This document shows positions 15,401 through 27,400 of a stretch of 64,000 nt of DNA, in pieces. The notes beneath the pieces are model-generated. The model saw only the letters and a list, made by a program, of their open reading frames with translations. It had not been told where the DNA came from and made no database searches. The position numbers and the translations under genes were made by a program. Within the stretch, counting starts at the first letter, position 1; each line of letters starts with the position of its first letter. Source of the DNA: Bolinopsis microptera (lineage: Eukaryota; Ctenophora; Tentaculata; Lobata; Bolinopsidae); contig NC_087072.1 of the NCBI RefSeq assembly GCF_026151205.1, positions 3,491,375 through 3,555,374 on the forward strand. Direction: 5' to 3'.

Positions 15401-18400
15401 CAAATAAATAGAGGTACTCACGTCCAGTATTCATGGTGTAGAAGGTACCGTAGTTAGCAGAACTGCGGGCTCCAGCAGCTCGAGTACCGAACACTTGGAC
15501 CTCAGCCAGAGTTAGGTAGTTATCTTTCTGAACCACCTTGACTACCTGGCCGGTCTTTCCACCGCAGTTTATTGGGTAGACATTCTCGAAAGCATTCCAC
15601 TGGACGGTGCCACAAAGTTGCTTGTCCAGGTAGACCTGAGCTCCGTTTATCCGGTCCCTACAACAAGCGTCAGCTCTGTTGTGGATCAAGACTAAGTACA
15701 CTTTGTACTTTCTCTGAAGGTCCACCTGCCACCAGTTGTTTTTGTTTACTTTGCTGTGCTGTGAGGTTCCTGCATTGTATGCTCCGTCAACATTGCCATC
15801 AACAGCTCGTTGTGGGACACCGCCCCATCCAACAGAGCTTGATTTGGTGGGTCTTTTCATGGAAAGAAGAGACATTTCTTGCACAGCCTTGCTTCCTCCT
15901 GAAGAATTTATCATCATAAATTTAGTTGGTGGTATCTGTATAAATATAACTAATAACAGCCCGGATTATTCATTTACTATGTTTGACAAATTTCTGTGTC
16001 ATGTCTTAAGATTATACGCACCATAAACTTGGACCTCGGCCACTTGCAGGGGATGTTTCTTGTTGACAACTCTGACTTTTTGTCCCTTTTTGCCGTTGCA
16101 AGATACTACGTACACTTTTTTTCCGGCTCGGTACCTGATTGTTCTGCATCTGTACTTTCCGACGAATACCTAGAAGATAGAAAGCGTTACAATTACAAAT
16201 ACAAACAGCGTGAACACTTCATAGTACTGTTCACGAAGACTGATATTCTATTATTGCTTTGCCTTTATTTGTATCCTTTCTCAATACATCATTGAGTTTG
16301 TACAGAATATTGTATTGGTAGTAAGATTACCTGTGCTCCGTTTATATAGCTCTCAGCACCCTTTCTGTTGTAGATAACAACCATGTTGATGTTGTACTCC
16401 GCGTACAAATCAACCTCCCACCAGTTATCTTTGTTCTTGCCCGTGTAAGCAATAGAGTTGTGTCCCCAGTTACCATCAGTGTTACCATCAACAGCTCTCA
16501 TCGCACGACCTCCAAATGACATAGTGGAATACTTGTTCTCAGAGAGAAGCATGGCGTAGTCTCCAGAACCAATGTTGCTTCCAACTCCTCCTACTCCTCC
16601 GCTTCCGTATACCTGCACTTCTGCGAGTGTCAGGTAGTTCTTGGGCTGCTCAATGCGGACTACTCTACCCTTGGCTCCACCACAGTTGATAGGATAAATG
16701 CTTTTTCCCTTCTTGTAGTTGACTGTACCACAGACATGTTTGTCTACCTTGACGATTGCTCCGTTAATTCGGTCATGGCAGCAATCCCGGCGGTTGTTGA
16801 TGACTATCAAGTGGATGGGGTATGTTCCTTGGAGATCCACCTGCCACCAACTGTTTTTAGGGTGTTGGGTATGAGAAGATGTTCCTTGGTTCCATTGTCC
16901 ATTAGTGTTACCGTCGACAGCTCTGGAAGGAACTCCTCCCCAGCCGACACTGTCCTGTTTGGTTGGACGTCCTTGTGACAGTAGACTCAGGTCTTTCACG
17001 ACAGTGGTTCCTCCTGGGAGAAATACAATTTTATAACATGCTCCCAATTTTAAAACCAATTACATTGTATCAGTACGATTTATCCTGCTGATTTGAATTT
17101 ATTTATAAAGGAATTCAAACCAGCAGGATTTGACATCAAATTGTAGCCATGATATGTCACAGTATATCTTACCGTAGACCTGGACCTCAGCCAGAGCCAA
17201 GTAGTTGTGTTCATTTGTTATCTTGACGACACTTCCTTTAGCTCCCTCACATGTGACAGTGTAGTACTTCAGGCGAGGTACGTAAACTATTCGACCACAC
17301 AGTTTCTTATCTACGTACACCTGGGCGATATTATTGTTATCATAGTATTCGCATGACCGCCGAATGAGCGTGGTACAACTTAACAGCAATAACTTTGAAT
17401 AAAATAAGATCGTCAGGCGCAATGATGTATACCTTAGCGCCGTTTATTCGCTCGTGGCAGCAGTCTTCTCGGTTGTAGATAACGACCATGTTGACTACGT
17501 AGGTTCCTTCAAGGTAGACCTTCCACCAACTGTTCTTTTTGTGTTGAGTATGGGATACTGACCTGTTATCGTAGTTAAGATAAGGTGTGTATCAGTGTTT
17601 TCTAGATACTTCTAAGATAATCTATTTAGTTTGGTGAGATTATAGTTTCACTTGTCATGCAAGCAGGTTAAATGTGGCGATATCGAATCAATACATGAAG
17701 AGTTCTCATGATAAAAACTGAAAGAGTAGTTCATACCTCTGATTGAAGCGTCCCTCAGTGTTTCCATCAACTGCGAACTTAGCTTGTCCGCTCCATCCCA
17801 TGCTATCCTCTGCAGCTCTCTTTCCTTGAGACAGCAGCATAAAGTTACCTGTTCCAACATTAGGAACCCTTCCTATCTTGTAGAAGACTAGGAGTGAATC
17901 TAACTTGAATGGAGACTTATGGTTATCCAACCTCAGTGTTATACTGGTTATCACGCCAGATTTCAAGAAGTTGCGGAAGCTATTCGCATTGCCACATCTG
18001 AAGTTTGCGTTTCGCTTGTTGTTAACCCTGGCCAAGTGTGATGTTTTAAGATCCCATTGGATTAAGTTAGCCATGCTGTTTTCAAGGACCTTCCAGTCGT
18101 TGCATACTCCACCAGTTTTTTTCGACCAAAAGTTAAGAGCTGATTTGATGACCTTGGTTCCTTTGTACTCGTAGTAAATTTCAACATATCCTACTCCTTG
18201 GTTCTTCTCATCCTTAAAGTCAAAGTAGATCGAGAACTTTCCACCATTGAATGGTTTTATTGGAGTCAGCCTTATGTCGATTGGGTTCCTTATTGGATCA
18301 AAGTAGACAGGTTTAGTAGTTCCTGTAACTCTGGACAGATCTGAAGGAAATTTATGTTAAAACAGATGTCCACATACAATGTATTGATAACTTCTCGATT

Positions 18401-21400
18401 AGGACATCTTTAAAAAACTTAACTTTTGTGAGCAATTGATCTAATAAACTTACCACCGCAAGCTCCGTAAGTCTTTGTGGACCATTTGGATTTGCCCTCA
18501 CTGTAGTAGACCATATTACCATCATTCTGCACTTCCAGGGAATATCCTTTGTTATTACCACTTGTGTTACTGGTCCACAACACGTTTCCTTTCTTTCCGT
18601 AGATAACCATGTTTCCGTCAGACTGTTGAATACATTTTTTACATACAAGTTAAATTCCTCAAAGTACAAAGAGCATCAAATATTTATAATGATGAACTAA
18701 CTCATGTAATGTGAGCAAATGCTTCCACATTTTTCTAACAGATACAATGTGTTAAATCTAAAATGTATTCATTGTGTGTAAATCAGTGATCACTCTTACC
18801 TGAAGTGTAAGACCATCCTTATTGACGTCTTTGCCAGCAGTCTTCGACTCCCAGATAGCAACCTTCAATTTTCCAACATTACAGTACAAGACGAAGTTTC
18901 CATCTTTCTGCACGACTGCAGTAACTTTACCGTTAGGAGAAGTTATGCTCTGTGTTGTTTTAACGAAACCAAGAGCTCCCCTGGGCACGGCACATGTGTC
19001 CTTACCACACTTTGCAATCATGGCTGGTCCGAATACTTGCACCTCTGCTAGGGTCAGGTAATTTTTGTTCTGGACAACCTTTACTATTCTACCAGATTTA
19101 CCACCACAGTTTATTGGGTAGACACTCTGACTGGACTGCCAGTGCACTGTTCCACAGAGTTGCTTGTCCAGGTAAACCTGAAAATTTTACAATTATTGGC
19201 GGGCGCATTCAGTAGTAAATCGGGGAATGAACCTTGACTGGTCTAGGTATTTCAAATTGAATGCTAATTAATTTATAACAAAATGGCAACAAGGAATGGA
19301 TTAACCCCTTACCTGAGCACCGTCGATTCGGTTCTGACAGCAATCAATTCTGTTGTGAATGAGAACCATGTAGACCTTATTCTGGCCCTCGAGGTCCACC
19401 TGCCACCAGTTGTTTTTAGTGCCTTTGCTGTGAGTTGAGGTTCCTGCACTGTATTTTCCGTCAACATTACCATCAACAGCTCGTTTTGGTACACCACTAA
19501 ATCCAACAGAGCTGGATTTGGTGGGCCTTCCTTGTGACAAGAGAGACATTCTGTTTATAATCTTCGTTCCGCCTGAAAAGAAGGTTTTAGTTAAACAAGA
19601 TGCCTAAATTCCTAAATTCAATTAAAAAGTGTTAACTGAATTTCATTATTTTTGGTATATTAGTATTTGAATCGTGAGTGGTTTTAACTTACCGTAAACT
19701 TGAACCTCGGCCATATGGAGCCAGTTCTTGTTTTGTACTACTTTAACAGTACTGGCCTCGTGACCATTACAGGATATGACGTAGAAGAATTTCTTGCGAT
19801 TGTAAGCAATCGTTCCGCACTTGAAATCACCCGCGTACACCTAGAAGTAGAAAACACTGTTATTTATGAACCTTATACAACTCTTGAATGTTTATCTCAC
19901 GGTTTATAATCAACACTAAAGAAATTTGTTATTCAAATCCCTTGTAACTAAAGTGTGATTGATTAGAAAGTGTCGCTCAGTTTTTAATAAATGTCAACTG
20001 TAAAGTTAACCTCTGCTCCGTTAATCCTGTTCTGGCCGGAATCCCTCCTATTGTAGATAACAACCATGTTGATTTTGTAATCATCGAACAGATCAACCAT
20101 CCACCAGTTGTTCTTTGGAGAACCACTGTGGCTTACGGAGCTATGTCCCCATATGCCATCAGTATTACCATCTACAGCTCTCATAGCATTACCCCCATGG
20201 GCTTCACTGGACTGACGAGCGTATTTGTTCTGAGACAGTAGCATGGAGTAGTCACCGACACCAACGTTCCTTCCGACTGGTGCAGCACCTCCAAGACCGA
20301 ACACTTGCACTTCAGCTAGTGTCAGGTAGTTCTTGGGCTGCTCAATACGGACTATTTTACCCTTAGCACCATTACAGTTGACTGGATAACTATTCATTCC
20401 CTTCTTGTAGTGGATTGTACCACAGACATGTTTGTCTAACTTGACAATCGCTCCATCAATCCGGGGTCCGGTCCCTTCCGACCAGCGGTTGTTGATGATG
20501 ATCAGGTAAACTGCGTGTGTACCTTGAAGATCCACCTGCCACCAACTATTTTTAGGATTGTGGGTATGGGAACATGTGCCTAGATTCCATTGTCCACTAG
20601 TGTAACCGTCGACAGCTCGAGCAGCTGCCCCACTCCAGCCGATACTGTCCTGTTTGGTAGGACGTCCTTGTGAGAGTAGACTCAGGGCCTTCATAGCAGC
20701 GGAACCACCTGTGAATATATGAGTTAGGTTAGTGTGTCATTTATCAAATTGAATCCTCTATTCTGTCGAGATAACTATTTAAATGTCTGTTCATCTATTT
20801 TTCTAACATATTGTCAAATACTAGTCGGGCAGTTGGATTATCTGAATTTAAAGAGAAAATTAACACATTTAGGCATCTCATATGATCTCTTACCGAAAAC
20901 TTGCACTTTTCATGCAGGCTACATGGATATTGGATTTATCATTTCCTGTTTCATCATTATTGAAATCTAGGATGGTATGATCCTGAATAATTAGCGAATT
21001 AAACGTCCTTACCGTAGACTTCGAGCTCAGCAAGTTGAAGATAGTCGTAGTCTTGGACAACCCTGACCACGTTGCCTTTAGCTCCGTTGCAATTGACAGG
21101 GTAGACAAGTTTGTTGGGAATCCAGATGATATGACCACACAGGTGTTTTTCAACGTATACCTTGATTTTAAAATGAATTTAGAAGGAATTTTGCTACGTT
21201 AACTTATATCATGGTTAGAGATTACTGCATAAAATAATGCATAATATTGTGTTAACAGAACTCAAAAGTAAATAGAACATGAAGTGGAATACTGGAATAC
21301 CTTAGCACCGTTAATAAAGCTCCTGCAGCATTTGTCCGTTCTGGCGTACACGACCACCATGTTGACAGCATAGGTCCCTTCCAGGTTTACTTGCCACCAG

Positions 21401-24400
21401 TTGTTTTTAGGTTGTTTTTTGGTACTCGAAGTTGATCTGAAATTTTTAAGATTAGAAACTTTTTAAAATTTTCCTTCGATAAACTTGCCACTTTTATTGA
21501 AAAATTACAGTGTACAAAAATGTAGCTATCCTGTGAGTTAATTTCGATGTCTCACCTCAACTGATAACGTCCTTCAGATTTGCCGTCAACGGCATACTGG
21601 GCTTCTGCAACCCATTTTGTAGATGATTGAGAAGCCCTCTTTCCTTGAGAAAGCAGCATGAAGTTTCCACTGCCATAATTTGGCATCCTACCAACTCGGT
21701 AATACACCCACAACCATTCAAGGTTGAATGGACTGCCAAAGTTGGTATATCTCAGTGATGCTCTCGCTATTTTTCCGGATTTCAGGAAGGCGCGGAAACT
21801 GTTTGCATTGCCACATTTGAAGTTGGCATCCTTCTTGTTGTTGACTCTAGCCATGTTATTTTCGTTAAGTTCCCATCTGATTACTTGAGCCATGCTGTTA
21901 TCAAGCACCTTGTCGTCGTTACAAACTGCACCAGTTCCCTTGGACCAGAACTTCAAGGCAGCATTGGCGACCTTGCCTCCTTTGAATTCGTAGAAGACTT
22001 CAACATATCCCAGACCCTTGTTCTTATCATCTAACAAGTTCAAATAGACTGAGAATTTACCTCCACTGAACGCATGGTGAGGGTTTAACCTTATGTAAAC
22101 TGGATTCCTTATAGGGTCGAAGTAGATAGGTGTGCTTGTCTTGGTTACTCTTGTCAGGCCTGAAAGGAAAATGATGTTTGTTCGGTCAGCTACGATATTA
22201 AAATCAGCCCATATATAAGACAGAAAATTTAAAACGGACAATTCGTTATGTCATTGGAAAATGTTCCTTAATTTCCTACCATCGCAAGCGTTCACTGTGT
22301 TTGTGGCCCACTTGGCCTTGCCACCGGTGTAGAACACCATGTTGTTATCGTCCTGTACTTTCAGGATGTAACCTCCGGTGTTACCAGGGGTTTGACTGGC
22401 CCACAACACGTTTCCTTTTACATCATACAGAACCATGTTACCGTCCGACTAAGGGGTTTGTTTTGTCAACCTTCGTACTAAAAACTGCAAACTTACGAGA
22501 ACATTGCAGAAATATCAAGTTTATGTGGCAAATTGGAAATTTCGAATCTATCTGCCTATTCGGTGAACAATTATATGATAATTGTGAATGCTTGTAAGTG
22601 ACCACTATGTCCCCACCTGCAGTTTAAGTCCATCTTTCACAGACTTGCCATCAGTGTTTGATGCCAAAATGGGAACACCTCCTTTGCAATAAAGAACAAA
22701 GTTTCCAGTTTTCTCCATGACCGCGTAAGCTTCGCCGTTGGTGGAGGTTATCCTCTTGCCATTTCCAATTAAACCGATTGTTCCTTTGGGAATCTCGCAA
22801 GTATTCTTACTGCATTCAGCTATCTTAGCTGGTCCGAACACTTGGACTTCAGCCAGAGTAAGGTAATTGGTTTTCTGAACGATCTTGACGATTCGTCCAG
22901 TTTTGCCGCCACAGTCAATAGGATAGACGTTCTGACCAGCGTTCCACTTGATCGTTCCACAAAGGTGGCTGTCCAAGTAAACCTGTAGGGTGTACCAGTT
23001 TTAAATATATGGGAGAATCTTTATGACAAGCATCTCTGCTACTTACAAATAATGATCTGTAAGACGATTGATTGTTAAGAGTACGTCATACCTGAGCACC
23101 GTTGAGCCTGTTTTGACAACAGTCCACTCTGTTGTGAATGAGGACCATGTAAACCTGGTTCTTCCCCTCAAGATCTACCTGCCACCAGTTGTTTTTGTTT
23201 ACTTTGCTGTGCTGTGAGGTTCCTGCATTGTATGCTCCGTCAACATTGCCATCAACAGCTCGTTGTGGTACGCCACCGTATCCAACAGAGCTTGCTTTGG
23301 TGGGTCTTCCCTGTGACAAGAGAGACATTCGGGGCACTTTCTTGCTACCACCTGAAACATCACAGATAAGATAATTATTAATTAAAGAAAATAGAATAAT
23401 AGAGGAGAAATGAAGTGATGATAATGTAGAAAGGTCGCTAAATGATTGTCTTGCAGAACTTAATTCAATTTTAACTATTTCTTACCGAATACTTGAACCT
23501 CAGCCATGTGGAGCCAGTTGTGCTTTTGGACAATCTTGACATAGTCTGCCGCATGGCCATCACAAGAGACAACATAGTATAACATCTTCTTATTATATTG
23601 GATCGTGCCACACTTGTAGTCTCCAGCAAACACCTATAACAGAAATTGGTAATTTGCCGCTCAAAATTATCTAATCCAAATTTAGATGAAGCTTCAAATT
23701 ACAAACATTTAAAAATCGGACAAATTTTCAGAATGTTCCGTTTGAACCCACCTCTGCACCGTTAATCTTCTCTTGACAACAGTCTCTCCTGTTATACACA
23801 ATCACCATGTTTATAACATAGTTTTTGTACAGATCAACCTTCCACCAATTATTTTTAGCTGCGCCGCTGTGAGTTACAGAGCCTCGTCCCCATACTCCGT
23901 CTGTTCTTCCATCTACAGCTCTCATGGCATTACCACCATGTGCTTCGCTAGACTGCAGCGAGTATTTGTATTGGGACAGAAGCATAGAAGAGTCTCCGCT
24001 GCCGATGTTGCTTCCTATGGGCTTTTGGCCTCCGGTTCCAAACACTTGTACTTCGGCAAGTGTCAAGTAGTTTTTAGGCTGCTCTATTCGAACAATTCGT
24101 CCTTTAGCTCCAGCGCAGTTTATTGCATATGTGTTACGACCTTTCAGGTACCAAACAGAGCTACATTTGTGTTTATCAACAAATACGGTTGCACCGTGGA
24201 TTCTGTCTTGACAGCAATCTAGACGGTTATGGATGATTACTACATGAATGGGGTATGTTCCTTGAAGATCCACCTGCCACCAACTGTTTTTAGGATGTTG
24301 AGTATGAGAAGATGTCCCGCTGGCCCAGAGTCCATTAGTGTTTCCGTCGACAGCTCTGGAAGGTGCTCCTCCAAATCCGACACTGTCTTGTTTGGTGGGG

Positions 24401-27400
24401 CGTCCTTGTGAGAGTAGACCAATTCCGGACACTCCAGCGTCTCCACCTGTAACAACAAGATAACCTGTTAAGATAAGAAAAAGTTGTTACATGTGAGTAT
24501 TCTTCTTGCAGGCTGCATGGATTATTGGCCTGTTTTATTACTATTGAAATATAGGATGGTTTGATCCTGAATATATAAATGAAAAGTCCGTACCGTAGAC
24601 TTCGACCTCAGCAAGTTGAAGATAGTCGTGATCTTGGACAATCTTCACCTCTTTTCCTTTGTGGCCATTGCAATTCACTGTGTTGAACTTCATGTTGGGA
24701 ATGTACACGATCCTTCCGCATTGGTAATTGTCAACGAAAACCTGAAGAAATTATTTTATGTCTCAATAGGTACAAATACAATATATGCTAATATTGATAA
24801 TTCATCTTAATCTTAGAAGCTTGCAGCTACTACTCTACTAATCAAAGCTTGTGATGCTGAAACCCCTTTACCTTGGCGCCATTGATCCTGCTCTGGCAGC
24901 AGTCAGCACGGTTGTAAACTATCACCAAGTTAATTGCATAGGTTTTACCAAGCTCCACTTTCCACCAGTTATTCTTATTGGTTTTGGTATGAGACACCGA
25001 TCTGAAAAGGTATCTAGTGTAAATCTGGAGGAACGAGGGTGGACACAAAATTGACATATTATCATAAAGTGTATCATAAAGAAGTGGAGCAAATCAAACT
25101 GTTCATTACTAACTTCTTGTTAAAGCGTCCATCAGTTTTACCATCGACAGCATACTTGGCGAGTCCCCCGGACAGGGTTGACGACTGAGAAGCTTTCTTG
25201 CCGTTTGAGAGCAGAATGAAATTTCCTGTCTCTGGGGGTGGCACTGAAAAACAAGACTAGTTAGTTAGAGGATGATTTCGTTGCCAACTGTTTTCAAAAA
25301 TTATTTTATTTGGATTCATTAAGTATCTGTTATTTTGGCTACCTGGTTCTGCTTTCCGTGGCAATTTTTCTCTTTTTTGGAGGCTGCTATGAATTCTTGG
25401 GTTAGGACCTGGAAAATTTTGGTTTAATCTAAACTTAAAACATACAATAGATGTCTCAAAAATCATGCTTTTTAATTATAATCATAACTATGGAAGTTAT
25501 AATTATAACTATAAAAGACAATAAGTCCAGTGTTTGTAAGGTTGAACTACAATTCAGCTAAATGAAATTGATGGTTTTTTGTTTGAGCAACTCACTATTG
25601 ACTGGATAATGACAAAGATGGTTATCTCTCCATGTATGGGGATCCGCAGTCTCCAACCACCGGATGCAAGCTTTTCCTGCTTTATGTTCATTATTTCTAT
25701 TAGCATCGCTGAATACCCAGGTAAACTGGTAAGGAGAGTTTGGTGGAACACAAAGATAGTTATCCCTCCATGTGTGAGGGTCTGCTGGTTCCAATATCTG
25801 TGTACATTTCGAGCTGGGAACTTTTCCTGAAAAACATTGAGATGATAAATTGATTCATTTGAAACTTACTTATTTATGGACTCTGTATACTGATGAAAGT
25901 GAAAACATAACTTTCAAGTAAATTGTTATGGAAATATGGAAACAATCCTCTATCTCGTACCGTTCATATTGAATCGTATTCCAGGATCGGCCTTGGTGTT
26001 CTTCCAGCAGAAGAAATTGTCTTTCCATGTGTGTTTGGCTGGTTCTGCTAGCTCAAGGATCCTGTCACAGTAATATCCTGCCGGCACACCAGCGTTGCTC
26101 CATTTGAAATCTTGGGGCCAGGACGGCAGGGGTTTTCTGACTGGAATTACATTTTGTCAGATAACAAGTTCAATTTAAGTAATCATCAGCTGGGTGTGGT
26201 AAATTCGAAACAAAATTTAAGATACCTTATCGGACCTTATTTGAACGGACATTAATTGAACGCTGGAGGTCCTAGCGTTCATATTAATGTCCGTTTAAAT
26301 AGAGTCCATCCAAGTTAAAGTACGTTGAGATTTTTTCCAAAATGATTCCACTGCGAACTCATATTTAGGATATGACAACTTTTTAATTTCCTGACAGCAA
26401 TATTACGTAATCATGGCCTGACCCCCATCATTGTTATGATATCCGGCCAAGCACCTTCTAAAGTACTTACTATTATAGCCGGATATTCGATCGATTTCTA
26501 AATTTGATCACTATCAGAGTGAAATTGAGTGGGATTTGAATTAAAATATTTTCAAATTGTTATTATTCTAGAGGATAAAATGAACATTTTGATTACTTAA
26601 TCAACAACCAAACCCCCCCCCCCCTCCCCCGTAATCACTAATCAACCGTAAGCATTTGGAAACCCCCCCCCCCCCCCCTCCGGCCTCGGCTGATTACTTT
26701 TTATGTGTAGGACCCCTAAGTGAAGTAACTGCACCCACACGCAACCTTTCAATTTTCGGAGTTGAGAGTATAGACATTATAGACACACGACACACATGAT
26801 CTCAGCTATAATATTATGAGTATTCATGATTTAGTTTGAAGATCAAAATGCTTACCACTGCATGTAGGTATATGACAGTACTCCCATCGAGGCTTAGTTC
26901 CCCCAGCATTATAACACCAGGCACCTTTTGAACTGAGGAAAATGACGACACCTGTTATAATGAAGAATTTCTAAAAGGAAAAAGAAATTTCACAGATGAT
27001 TTATATTCCAAAGCCTCTTCATTGCAGTTTATTATGGAACACTACCGGATATCAGATATTGAAGACTTACCCGTCTGGATTTCTGCAATAGTTTTCTTGC
27101 AGTCCTGAATCAGGGTATCTGAAAATGTTTTTGTAATAAGCTATTTTCCTAAAGTAGGTAGTGTTGTGAATTGTAATTAATAATTTGGCTTCTGTCGAAA
27201 GCCCTTTTAGAAACATCTCGAAGTTTGGGTGTAAAATGATTTAGGACGCTCGATTAAATATAGTACATGTCTCATCTTCCAAAATCCGAATAATCTGGAT
27301 AAGAATAAATCTAAATCTGGATTATGCCGTATTGTGGCCGCCTGTGGGTGAGACTAGCTTATACCTGTTGTGCCTTAGAAGCACCAATAAAACTTACTTC

